Assembly: GCF_026262505.1 (NCBI RefSeq)
Contig: NC_067204.1
Span: 21,359,300 to 21,423,299, forward strand
Direction of reading: 5' to 3'
Length of the DNA: 64,000 nt
DNA from: Trichomonas vaginalis G3
Taxonomy: Eukaryota > Parabasalia > Trichomonadida > Trichomonadidae
Below are positions 33,230 to 44,516 of the stretch, in pieces. Position 1 is the first letter of the stretch; every line of letters begins with the position of its first letter. Under the pieces are notes generated by a model, which had not been told where the DNA came from, did not search any database, and worked only from the letters and a program-made list of their open reading frames with translations. Both the position numbers and the translations under genes were made by a program.

Positions 33230-34334
33230 TCACAATGTTTGATCATAAGTGAAGTCATCTTCATGGGTATTTAGAAATTCCAAGAGAAATTGCTTATTTC
33301 TCGCAGATGTAATATCTGAGAAAATCGAATTTAAATATTCATAGAAACCCAAATCATTCTCCGGTTCGAATAATTCATCTGTTGCTTTTTCTGTTTTTTC
33401 TATGAATTTTAATAATTTGATTAATAAATCTTCATCAGGAAGAATTATTGCTGCATTTGTGATAAAATTCCATATTGAGGTAATATGGCAATAATTACAT
33501 TTATAAAATGTAATTTTATCCAAAATTTTTTGGCAAATTCGCATAATAGCATTAATATTTGAAGCTGAGATTAAACCTGTGATTACTTCTGTAACTTTTG
33601 GAAAATCATCGCAATTTAATATCTCTTTATATTGAATTGAGAAATAAAAAAAAATCAAATGGATTCATTTCTTCAATTTCAAGGAGATTGTAAAAATTGA
33701 TAGAAGTGTTATTGCAACAAATTGTATTTGCAGCAAAAAATATCATTTGCTCGATTCCATTTTTGGAATAAATTTGCTGGAACAATGTTAAATTAAAACA
33801 GTTGCTTAATTTTTCTTCATTGTTTTCATAAAAAAGTAACAAGTTTGCAACTGAAATTTCAAACTTTTGATAATTGCCAGTTATTTCAGTAAATATATAT
33901 ATTTGCTTTTCTTCATCTAAAAATGGCAAATATTGATTTGCAATATTAACTAAAGTTTGGGATAAATTGTTCCAGTTGATTTTACAATTGTGAGCACATT
34001 ATGTAATATGTAAATTATCCGCTTTGTAGGAATTTAAAATTGTTTGTTTTTCTGTTTCAGTTAAATTACTGAATTTTTCAAGATTAATATTGTGATAAAA
34101 AATAGAATCCTTGAAACATTCTGATATCTTTTCAATGTTTAAAACGGATGCTAAAAAATGTAAAAGAACTTCATCAGTCACTGTGATTTTTTTGAAAAAT
34201 TTATTCCAATTCAAGCATCCAATTGATCTTTCTGTCATTGTACTTATGCATTGATAAAGTTGATTTAATGAATCCGAAGAATAATCATTATGCTTGACTA
34301 GTTGAGTTAGTTGATACAGACTGTCGTCAGCCAT
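33230..34334 (-). pseudogene. Decayed host protein gene, about 367 codons, unknown family
   Basis: The gene begins MADDSLYQLTQLVKHNDYSS with a TCATTT box about 20 bp upstream, as expected of a trichomonad initiator. The frame runs to an in-frame TAA at 33999, continues in the same frame (INWNNLSQTLVNIANQYLPF), then shifts frame in a T run near 33640 and continues to the stop at 33230 (EDDFTYDQTL). It is helix-rich and asparagine-rich with no motif I recognise; an armadillo/HEAT-like fold is possible. One stop and one frameshift make it a recent pseudogene or a gene with sequence errors. The Polinton inserted just past its 3' end. Confidence 0.6.
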
Positions 34335-34383
34335 TTTAAAAAAATGAATAAAATTGTATAGTAAATTATATTTGTGAAATTTG

Positions 34384-34781
34384 TGACGCTACATTCAATC
34401 TAAGACCAATATCTCAAAGAATTCCGCATTTAAGTATTACTTTTCATTGTTTTTTAAAAAATATCTTTGCTTATTTGTTCACTTTTTTGACATTTATTAT
34501 ATGCTTTTTATCATATTTCCGATGATATGAATATATATTCTATATAAGAATGACGCTACATTCAATCTAAGACCAATATCTCAAAGAATTCCGCATTTAA
34601 GTATTACTTTTCATTGTTTTTTAAAAAATATCTTTGCTTATTTGTTCACTTTTTTGACATTTATTATATGCTTTTTATCATATTTCCGATGATATGAATA
34701 TATATTCTATATAAGAATGACGCTACATTCAATCTAAGACCAATATCTCAAAGAATTCCGCATTTAAGTATTACTTTTCAT
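34384..34781 (+). repeat. 167-bp tandem repeat, about 2.4 copies
   Basis: Units start at 34384, 34551 and 34718 with TGACGCTACATTCAATC and are nearly identical. The last is cut short just before the initiator-like TCATTTCATTTTTTA of the MULE gene. The unit contains no ORF. It may be part of the MULE's terminal region. Confidence 0.92.
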
Positions 34782-34835
34782 TTTTAATTCAATTTTCGAA
34801 CGGTTTTCGTAAATTTTGCATCATTTCATTTTTTA

Positions 34836-37549
34836 ATGGGAAAATCGTCTACATTTAATCAAAAAAGAGCAAACTTTACAGACGAAAATAAAATATTTAT
34901 CAGGGAACAATCTGATAAATACCAAAAATCAACATCGAGAGATGAAAAAACGAATATAATCAAACAAGTTCTTCAATATTTTAATATTAAATACGCCAAA
35001 AATGAATCTAAAGCTGTCAGAAGATATTTTAGTTATATTGCAGTTAAAAATATTCCCGCAGTTACTGGAAAATATCCTGATACAATTGTTCGCAAAGATA
35101 TGCTTTATTCGCATGATCATACAAATATTATTAATTCAAATAATATTGAACGTTACTACCGTTGCATCGATCATTCTTGTCAAGCACGTTATTTAGTTAA
35201 AATTGAGAACAGTTCAGTTTCCGAAGATTTACAAAAGGAACATATACCCGAATGCAGACAATTTAAAAAGTTACAAAATGAAAAAAATGATCTTCATAAA
35301 TCAATGACTCTGACAGAAATATACAATAAGGCAATGGCAAAATTTTCTGAAGACAACGGCACTTTTCAGCAGATTAAAAATTTTATGACAGAACTTGCTG
35401 TTGGTACTGATGAAAACCCATTAATTAAAGATTCATTGGTCAGGGAAGTTTATAATAAGTCCAGAAAATTTTCTGTTGGAGAAAAAATTACAGACGATGA
35501 AATTGCTAATTTTTGTTTAATAAATGGCGAGCAGTTTTTCATTGGCCATGATTTTCAAGCAAATTGTGAGACAATGTTTTTTGGTTTTGAGAAGGCAATT
35601 CAATTTGCAAAAGAAGCCACAGATTTATTTTGCGATGGAACTTTTAAAATTACACCAAAACATTTTCAAAAAGGACAGATGCTAACAATTATGATTTGTG
35701 AACCTTCAACAAATCAATATCTACCACTTTTATTTATATTCATGAAAAACCGCACATTTGAATCTTATAAGAAGGCATTTGAATATATTTTTACTGTCAA
35801 GGGTATTCAATTTTCAAAGCTAATTCAAATTCATTGTGATTTTGAAAAGGGAATGATAGAGGCACTTCAACAAATTTTCCCTAAAGTCCGTATAATTGGA
35901 TGCCTATTTCATTTCAAACAAGCTTTACACAGGAAACTTGTAGCACTTTATACAAAAAATTTCAATACTTTACAAAATTCTTTATTTAAGCTATATTGTT
36001 ATATACGAAAACGATAAAAACAGTTTGACAGAAAAGTGACAACTTTACGTGTCAAAAATATAAAAAGTGATATTTTATTCATCATTATCTTCTTCATAAT
36101 TTATTTCATATTCTTCGTCTTACCAACAAAAGATGGGAATGTGAACAATTGCGGGCAATTTTTAGCCATTTTGGCTTGGAACTAGAGCCTGCGAGGTACA
36201 TGGATAGTATCAGTACCTCACAGGCTCTAGTTCTCTATATGGCGCCGAGAAATTTTGGTGAAATGTGGTCGCATTTCACCAAAATTTTTTCGGCGCCATA
36301 GGATGAATTGGAGGGTGAGAGATATTATTTCATACAATACTACTCTCACCCTCAATTTTAATTACTTAAACTCATTCTATTTTTTTGACATGTAAATGTC
36401 ACTTTTACTGAGATCTGACACAATGTCAGATCTCTTTTTTTCGTATATAAGAATATTCTATTACTCCATTCATGTCTCATGAAGAATTTGTACTTACAAT
36501 GCATATAATTAATCAAAATAAAGTTGATTCGATCAAAGATTATATTGATTATTTCAACAAAGTTTGGTTGCCGCACTACAATTTAATATCTCAATATAAT
36601 AATGCAACTGCAATATTCACTAATGATTGCCTCGAGAGTATGCATTCAGAATTTTCTTCGTTAAAACATCCAAACATTTATGAAGCTATTAAGAAGATAT
36701 CTCAAATCCAATTAGATAAATATAACGCCATCAAAAATAACCAGAAGATCGAGCGCCATATAAAAACCGTTATCACTGATAGCTACAAAAATTATATTCT
36801 TGACTGCTTTCAAAAAGAGCTTGAGAAAACAATTTTTTTCTATCAAACAATACAACGTAAGTGATCTTTCTTTGGCTCAGAACGAGATTTCTCCATATGG
36901 TTCCATAGAATCGAGTTCATTGTTCGAAAATATTCCAGTTCATGATGCAGATATACTCAAATCGATCGATCTAACAGATAAAGATACAATGATCACTAAG
37001 TTTATTAATGAAAAAAGAGAAAAAATTATGGCATTATTTAATGAAACATTAAATCATCCAGATTTTAATTCATCCACTCCAATTCAAACTAATTTTGAGC
37101 AAGCCGATACAAATCAAGGTTCAGATGCTCCAATTCGCTCCGAAAATTCAAATATTGCAGACTCTACAGATTTAGAACCAGAAAATCAAAACCATCCTTC
37201 TACAAATCAAATGTCTAGTAATCTAGAACATAAGCTGGACCTTCTTGATCATATTGAAAAACAATTATCGAAAATGCGCTCGTTATTGGGAATTCTTCCT
37301 ACTACAAATGCTATTGTTGGGCCGTCAAAACAAGTTTCAGTTAATAGCAAGCAAAATTCTGAAAAAAATAAGAAAAAATCTTCCATAACAACAAAATCAA
37401 ACAATAAAAAACAAAATTCATCCGACAATCCTCCTAAACGTAAAGCTCCTATTTCGGAAAGGATTCTCAGCGATAATAACTTATATTTTCAAGTTCATCG
37501 AAAGAGATCGAAAAGCAAACGTTCCACATCTACAGAGAAAAAGAATTGA
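34836..37549 (+). pseudogene. Mutator-like (MULE) transposase gene, interrupted
   Basis: The N-terminal part has a C2HC zinc finger of FLYWCH/WRKY-GCM type (C110, C115, H136, C140). The DDE core follows: first Asp in DLFCDGTFKI (D267), second in IHCDFEKGM (D335), then the CxxH of GCLFHFKQALH (C356, H359). The catalytic Glu region (NDCLESMHSEF) lies near 36620, beyond a 440-bp element inserted at 36005-36444. A frameshift in a T run near 36835 leads into a charged C-terminal tail ending at 37549 (KRSKSKRSTSTEKKN). Start ATG is preceded by TCATTTCA. Role: cut-and-paste transposition. It is inactive because of the insertion and the frameshift. Confidence 0.88.
36005..36444. mobile_element. 440-bp nested element with four hairpins
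   Basis: It splits the MULE gene. The ends read ACGAAAACG and the inverse TTTTTTTCGT, and internal copies of AAAAGTGACA lie near both ends (about 36032 and 36403), pairing in inverted orientation. That subterminal sequence resembles 48428-48475 of the other MULE, suggesting a MULE-derived non-autonomous element. Four near-perfect hairpins follow one another: 36179-36233, 36238-36300, 36306-36357 and 36410-36434. Target duplication is short and AT-rich, so exact ends are uncertain. Confidence 0.65.
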
Positions 37550-38425
37550 TATATGAAGTCTAATTCCTTTTATAACTACTATATTTTTATTCTTATGACT
37601 AAAAAATAATATATTATTTAACAATTTTCATTTTTTTCTTTTAACAATTTCGTTTTATTTCCATTTATTGTTAAATGATTTTTAGCATACACCTTTCTTT
37701 GTTCATCTTCTAAATACAATTTTTTTTTCTTAGATATAATTCTATTCATTCAATTCGATCGTCATTTTTCAGTACATGATCGTAATTTTCAATTATTGAT
37801 CGCGATTTTACTTCAGAATTTGTTCGCAATATTGCTTATCAAAATTATATCTCTATTCTCTCATTTCTGTTTAGTCAATATCATTACACTCCTATTGTCT
37901 AATAACATGCTATTAATTTTCTTAAAATTAAAAAAAAAAATCAACTTTTAAAAACAGAAACTTAACATCCTTAGGTCAATGGATTTTGATGTGAGATACA
38001 TTTAATCTGTTTTTCTTTTTTTATTTTAAATAATTGAATATTTATAGTTGTTATGGGTCTTACATCATGTAAAACGAATTTTCTTAAAGTAAATTTACTT
38101 TTTCTTCAATCTTTCTTACATATTTATTAAAAAAAAATTATCCAAAAAAAGATGTTTTAGAATGAAAAAAAATAGAAAAATCTTCATTTATAGTCTTTCT
38201 TGAATGTATACGTTTTGATTTTTTTCTTTTTTAAAAAATTCAATTTCTAGAAAAATCGAGAAAAAATCATTTTCTTCTATTTTTTAGGACGCCATACCCA
38301 TTGAAATCTCTTCTCAGGACGCCATAAACTATTCAATTATGGTGTAAACTTCTCAAAAATTGAATAGTTTACATCAGGACGCCTTAGGACGCCAAACCTT
38401 TACGCGCCCGATATAATCAATTAGA
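37550..38425. other. AT-rich intergenic DNA
   Basis: No credible reading frame is present. At 38287-38395 the word AGGACGCC occurs five times, two copies bracketing an inverted repeat (AAACTATTCAA...TTGAATAGTTT). The rest is T-rich. It separates the MULE from the convergent 3' end of the ankyrin gene; no terminal repeat for the MULE was found here. Confidence 0.5.
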
Positions 38426-41400
38426 TTAGAAAACGGCACCTTGATGATATAAGTAAGACAAAATTTCATTTGCTGAACATAACTTTGCAACTCTTAAAGG
38501 GGTAATATTAATATCAAAGGAACTGTATAAAATCAACGATAAATTTGAAAATAAAAGGATCTTTGTAAAGTAATGATTTATATGAAATGGAAGAGAATCA
38601 CATAAAGCAATTGGCAAACCCAAATTTTAGCTAAAAGTGACAGGAAAAAAAAAACGTTTAGTATTAAAAAAAAAGACCGATGAGAGCTTCGTTCGAAATA
38701 TAGAGGGAACTGAGAATGCGCAACCATTCTCAGGGAATATTGGATGCTATTCCCGTTCCCTCTGTATGGAAAATTGAGGTTTTCAAAGGGAGTTAAAATA
38801 ATATCAAATTTATACTAATTTACTTCAAAATACAAAAGTATTTGACAGCTAAAATTAGTTACTTTAGCAAGCCTATCAATACCCTTTTACGATTATTGCT
38901 ACTTTTTCGAAATAAAAGTAAAAACAAATTTATACTAATTTACTTCAAAATACAAAAGTATTTGACAGCTAAAATTAGTTACTTTAGCAAGCCTATCAAT
39001 ACCCTTTTACGATTATTGCTACTTTTTCGAAATAAAATAAATTTATTATCAAAAACCTTTTTTTTCTTAGTAAAAATAAACGAAATTTTTTACCTTATGA
39101 ACTTTTGATGGAAATATGCAAATTTAAAATAATAAAGAAAGCCGCGAGCGAAGCGATCGGCTTAGTTCGAAGATTTTGATTCAAATCTTTGCTGATCTGT
39201 AATTCGCGGAAGCCGCGAGCGAATCGAGCGGCTTAGGTCTAAGATTTTGATTCAAATCTTTGCTTATATTCCTTAAATTCTTTATGAAACTCGCAACAGT
39301 TCCATAAAAAATTTTAAATTCTAAACTGTCGAAATTACCGATCGGTAATCACACCCTTCACGGGTGTGTCACTTTTTACAGGCGTGTCACTTTTAGCTAA
39401 AATTACCCGACTCGCAACAATAAATATGAAATTATGAAGGAAAAGTTTCTTGTTGATATCTGCACCATGTTCAACTAAGTATCGAACAAATTCAAGCGAT
39501 TTCTGTTTAATTGCTACGGAAAGCGGGCAATCATTAATTTAAAATATATATCATAAAGAAATAATATATATGATGGCATTGGGGATGTAATACAAAGATG
39601 ATAGATATGAAAAAAATGTGAATTTTATAACTTTATGATAAAGATAAAAATAAAATGAATTCCATAAAACAATATTAGATATGAAGATGAGGAAAATATT
39701 TTAAAGTAACAATAGATATGTTAATAAAGAGAATTTTAAAAATCAGCGATTAATATGAAAAGAAATTAAATTGCATAAAGCAAAGATAAAAATAAAAAGA
39801 ATGAAATTTCTATTAAGCAATATTGGATATGAAAAGATTGAAAAAAAGTGTGACATTGACATCTGCACCAAGTTCCACCAAGAACTTAATAAGCTCAAAT
39901 GACTTTGCTTGAATTGCACAACTGAGGGGGCATTCATTAATATCAAAAAAATATCATAAATATATAGAGAATTCCATAACGCAATGATAAATATAAAAAT
40001 AAAATGAATAAGATGATATAATAATAGATAGAATAAAACAATGTTAAATATGAAAAGATAGTAAATGTTATTAAGCAATGATAAATATGAAAAGAAAGAA
40101 AATATCACAAATTAATAATAAATGTAAATAAAAAAAGGACACCATAAATCAATGATATAAATAAAACAATAGAGGAAACATACTTTGTTGATATCTGCGC
40201 CATGTTCAAATAAATATCGTACAATTTCAATTGCTTTTAATTTGATTGCAAGAGTGAAAGGGCATTCATTCACTTAAAAAGAATATAATAAAGCAATAAT
40301 AGATATCAAAATATAATGAATTCTATAAAAACATTCTGAATATAAAATTAAAATAAATTATATAAAGAAATGATAAATATGAAAGAAAAGAAAATCAAAT
40401 TTAACAAAGATTGATATGAAAGGAAAGAAAATGCGATGTATCAATAATAAATATGAAAGGAAAGAAAATATCATATACCGATAATAAATATGAAGGAAAA
40501 GAAAATCTCATGGAAAAATAAAAGATATGATAAAATAGAGAAAATGATAAAACAATAATAAATATGAAAAGAAAGTGATAGATATTATGATAAAGAAAAT
40601 ACCATTAAACAATTGAGGATATGAAAAGAAAATGAAATATTATCTGGTTGATATCTGCACCATGTTCAACAAAATATTTGACAAGCTCAATTGAATTCTG
40701 TTTAATTGCAAGGGAGAGAGGGCGATCATTAATATAAAAGGAATAGTACAAAGCAATGTTGGATATGAAATGAACAATAATATCATAAAGCCATGAAATA
40801 TATGAAAAGAAAGAGAAAAAATTTGAAGCAAAAAGAATCCAAAAAAACAATGAAAAATATGAAAAGAAAGATATTTCCATAAAACAATAATAGATATGAA
40901 ACAAATGAGAACATGAAAAGATGATAAATATGAAAAGATAAAGAAAAAACTTCTGGTTGACATCTGCACCATGTTCAACTAAGAATTTAACACAATCAAT
41001 TGAATTCGATTCGATACCAACTCTGAACGGGGATGTATAAATTTCAAAATAATATCATAAAGCAATACTAGATATGAAAAGAAATATAATATCATAAATC
41101 AGAAATAGATATGATAATTAAGATATGATGGATATGAAAAGAAAAATAATTCCATAAAGCAATGATATATATGAAATAAATGAGAATATAAAAAGATGAG
41201 AAATATGAAAAGATAGAAAAAAAGTACTTTGTTGATACTTGCACCATGTTCAACTAAGAATTTAACAATATCAATTGAATTCGTTTTGATTGCAGTACTG
41301 AGTGGAGTTGCATTAATATCAAAATAATTTTGTAAAGTAGTAATTGATATGAAAAAAAATATAATGTAATAAAATACTAATTGATATGAAAAGAATTATA

Positions 41401-42289
41401 ATGTAATAAAATACTAATTGATATGAAAAGACTATGAATGTCATAAAATAATGATAAATAAAATAAGAATGTGGATGTAAACTTCATTAACATCTACACC
41501 ATTATAAATCAAATAAGAAGCAATATCATAATTTCCGAAATCCAAACTTCTTATTAATGAAACATTATTTGGCTTAAAATGTGTTTGGATATATTCAGCA
41601 ATCTCATAGTTTTTATAATACAATGCAAGATCGAACAAATTATCAAAGGACACACCATCATCTACCATTTGCATAAAAATATTTATGTTTCTGCCTTTAA
41701 TTGCATATTTCGCAGATTTATCATGATACTTGGCTCCCAAATTCTTCAAGTAGTTGAAACATAATTCTGAACCATATTTAATTGCATAGTCAATAGGATG
41801 CTTTTGATCCCATTTATATTTTTCAATAGAAAAATTTGGGAATTTTCTTTTTAGACCATTAATGTCATCCCAAAAAATGTAGTATAAAGGAGATTCTGTC
41901 GAATATATATAGAAGGTTTCTTCTTGTGTCATTTTGGGTGAAAAGTCTTTATCATTTGAATATCTGTGACCTTTATAATATAACAAATCAGCCAATCTCT
42001 TATTTTTAGGTTTGATATTGTACGGAATTTGGTTTGTTATGTCTTGATAAAGTTCCGCAAATATTTCAATATCTTTTTCTCGCATTTCTGAAAATTTATC
42101 AATCAAATAATGTATCATTTGAATATTTATTTTGTTATTTTTAACGAGACCGATAATTTGTGATGATATTTGTTTAATATTATTGTAATTGACGTCCCAT
42201 ATGATTTTTGAAGCCTGATTAGGGATTACGAATATATCAAGAAGCTTGGCGTTGCTGAAATCCTCAATGAATTTATATGCTGGTTGCAT
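38426..42289 (-). CDS. Ankyrin-repeat protein gene with spacer-interrupted repeats
   Basis: The first 282 codons, from the ATG at 42289 (MQPAYKFIEDFSNAKLLD), are open and look like the N-terminal DUF3447/ankyrin part of trichomonad proteins, ending in ASYLIYNGVDVN. Seven further ankyrin units of about 30 residues follow on the - strand at about 41319-41225, 41035-40950, 40733-40645, 40275-40185, 39937-39850, 39538-39440 and 38515-38426, each of the form (D)INxxPLxxAI...VKFLVEHGADIN. Each is open in its own frame, and they are separated by 160-370 bp AT-rich spacers (the last about 920 bp, holding a transposon). The final unit ends at a stop. The spacers lack the trichomonad splice signals. 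Either unusual introns or a decayed gene. Confidence 0.65.
38702..38763. repeat. Perfect three-way-junction palindrome
   Basis: The outer stem AGAGGGAAC/GTTCCCTCT (38702-38710, 38755-38763) encloses two hairpins that abut with no unpaired base: TGAGAATG/CATTCTCA (38711-38732) and GGGAATA/TATTCCC (38733-38754). Confidence 0.9.
38805..39037 (+). repeat. 120-bp tandem duplication
   Basis: Two nearly identical copies include AAGTATTTGACAGCTAAAAT and end in CTACTTTTTCGAAATAAAA. The frame that runs through both is a by-product of the repeat and not a gene. Confidence 0.9.
39139..39270. repeat. 71-bp tandem with GC-rich hairpin
   Basis: Each unit starts with a hairpin (AAGCCGCGAGCG, short loop, complement) at 39139-39163 and 39210-39234, followed by AGATTTTGATTCAAATCTTT, itself a palindrome. 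The same GC hairpin recurs at 48587 and 48656. Confidence 0.88.
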
Positions 42290-43297
42290 TGAGCGTTTCA
42301 GATGGTTTGAACACTTAAAAAGTGACAAAACATTTCATAAGGTAGTCACAAAATCTAAGTAGAAGGGCTTTGAAATATTGAGGGGATTTGAAATTTTGGC
42401 TCTCAAAATTTACCCTTCCTCACTACTCGAATTCCGAGCCTCTCAATGAGTTTCCTCTCAATTTTGAATGGTTTATATTGACTTTTGAATACCTTTATTG
42501 AGAACAAAAAAATAAATATATTAATAATCGTATAATATTGGCATTTTTCATAAAATGAAAACCTAAAAAAGGGGGCCATTCAAAAAATGAATTGTTTTGG
42601 GGAGTAGTAGATCTAGTATCTGTATAACAAATCATAAAGATTGGCCATAAAAATTAGGCCTAATCTCTTTTTTGTAAAATTTTGGAAATTGATCTCTCTT
42701 CATATTAGTCCGTGGTGAGGTACAGATAACAAGATGATGGAATAAATGCTTTTGACATATTCACTTTTTATCATAATAGCCGAAATTAAGTATATTGTTG
42801 ATAATTTTTTGTTTTGTACCTTATTTTAGGGACATTACTATTTATTCATCTTTGTATCATTTTTCTGGAGCTAGTATTGAAAAACATGCAATGAAATCCA
42901 TGTTTTCATTTGAAATCTGATAAAGTTAAACGTGCATATAAGTTTATCGCTGATATCACTTAATTGTAAATTAATGTATATGTAATTCAATTAATTAAGA
43001 AAAATTTCGGATTATCAAAATTGAAGGATATAATTTTTTTTCTTTAGCCTATTAATCAATGCATTATATTGTATTCATTGTCTAATAAGTAGTTACACTT
43101 AATATTAGGATATAACACTCTTGCTGCTTACAGATACAAATTTTGATATGATTATTTTGTTTAAAGCTATTATGCTTATAGTGATCACTTATGTAACATG
43201 TTGTATAACGTATCTATATTACTATTATTGTATTTCATGCATCTTTTTTCATGAATAAAATTTTATTGAAAAAATTCCAACTTTTCATTAATCTAAG
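42290..43297. other. AT-rich intergenic DNA upstream of ankyrin gene
   Basis: No gene is visible. The first 60 bp contain AAAAAGTGACAAAAC, the MULE-type end word, which may mark an old insertion beside the ankyrin promoter. A GC-poor stretch of about 800 bp follows with only short frames. Confidence 0.45.
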
Positions 43298-43721
43298 TGT
43301 TACATATTAAGTTCTGTCAAAATGTAAGCTATTGAATTTTTTGAGAGGGAAATAATCGTCGAGGAAGTAAAAAGTGACGCTTTAGGAAATATTATTAGAA
43401 ATATGATAATAAATATATTTGGAAAAAATATGTTTTTTTCAAAAATTGAAATGTTCATAGAATATTTTGAAATATGTAGGGAATTGAATTCGGTAATATA
43501 TGATAAACAGGATTTTTAAATTTCAAGGAAAAATAGCTTTTGTGAATACTTTTGAGAACTCTTCTCAAAGATCATGATTCAAATATATTAAAGAGCCAAA
43601 ATATTAGAGATGAGTTCATAATCAAAATTTTACATTTTAATTATTTAGAAAAACGTATTAACCTCAATAAAAAATATCTCAAAGATTAATAGTTAATTTA
43701 GAGTTTCCTAGCTATCTAGAC

Positions 43722-44154
43722 GGAATTGTTCCTTATGATGTATATATTTATAATGTATGCATCATAAGGAACAATTCCCTCGCTGAAGTGAGAAAACTTG
43801 TTCGCAATTGTTTATCATTTCGAACAAGTTTTCTCGTTTTTAATAACAAACTAAAGGCTATGAGGCACTGATTATATATCAGTGCCTCATAGCCTTTAGT
43901 TCCCAGTAGATAGCTGGGAAACTTTCTCCAAATGATAAGTTATTTAGAGAAAGTTTCCCAGCTATCTAGAGGGAATTGTTCCTTATGATGTATATATTTA
44001 TAATGTATGCATCATAAGGAACAATTCCCTCGCTGAAGTGAGAAAACTTGTTCGCAATCATTTCGCATTGCGAACAAGTTTTCTCACTTTTAGTAGGGAA
44101 CTAAAGGCTATGAGGCACTGATTATATATTAGTGCCTCATAGCCTTTAGTTCCC
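43722..44154. repeat. Array of seven hairpins in two 250-bp blocks
   Basis: Near-perfect hairpins follow one another: 43722-43778, 43790-43835, 43849-43901, 43907-43968, 43971-44029, 44040-44085 and 44096-44154. The first three recur as the last three, 250 bp later; the fourth joins the blocks. Stems are 15-24 bp with short loops. In the second copies, some loop and stem bases differ while pairing is kept. Confidence 0.92.
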
Positions 44155-44516
44155 TGTAGAAAAGATCGAAATTTTATTGTGATTTTAACTGATCTATATT
44201 TCGCTTGCGTTATTTGAATCTTTTCTTTTGCATATGTCATTCCTTTCACTTTTCGAATTTCATTTGCCTGCATGCTCTCTCGTTTTGGTTGAAAATCAAC
44301 TCAATCTTAAAATGAACTTCTTCATTCTTTACAATAAATTCAATTTTTTTCGAGATATATCTTTATCTACCCCTATGTGAGCTGCATATTCTTTCTCGCT
44401 AAATTCTTTTGATTCTTTAGAGCTAAAAATCAAGTTTAATAAAAATAATGTTTATTCATAATTTTGAAAACCAAATTCAAATTTGAATGAGAATTTTTGA
44501 AAAAATATAGAATATT

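Larger units (their letters stand above)
38623..39404. mobile_element. 782-bp non-autonomous transposon-like element
   Basis: The ends are inverted copies of AATTTTAGCTAAAAGTGACA. It holds no gene but is packed with repeats: a three-way-junction palindrome (38702-38763), a 120-bp tandem duplication (38805-39037), a 71-bp tandem of GC hairpins (39139 on) and a CACCCTTCACGGGTG hairpin near the right end. The AAAAGTGACA end word and GC hairpins also occur in the MULE at 48428-49714, so it is probably a MULE derivative. It lies in the last spacer of the ankyrin gene. No clear target duplication was seen. Confidence 0.65.

Noticed and set aside
36005-36444. The 440-bp insert as a mariner element with TA duplication
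   Set aside because: Flanks are AT-rich and TA is ambiguous; its subterminal sequence fits a MULE derivative better.
38842-39108. 88-residue frame with an internal repeat
   Set aside because: It is produced by the 120-bp tandem duplication and ends in T-rich DNA.
39743-40978. Hydrophobic frames on - (121, 99 and 112 residues) resembling membrane proteins
   Set aside because: They are read-through of AT-rich ankyrin spacers; only the short ankyrin parts in them look coding.
38426-41480. Ankyrin spacers as ordinary spliceosomal introns
   Set aside because: Only one boundary has GTATGT, and no acceptor resembles the trichomonad branch/acceptor signal; several have no AG at all.
42326-42328. 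Upstream start of the ankyrin gene at 42328
   Set aside because: That codon is TTG; the first ATG in frame is at 42289.
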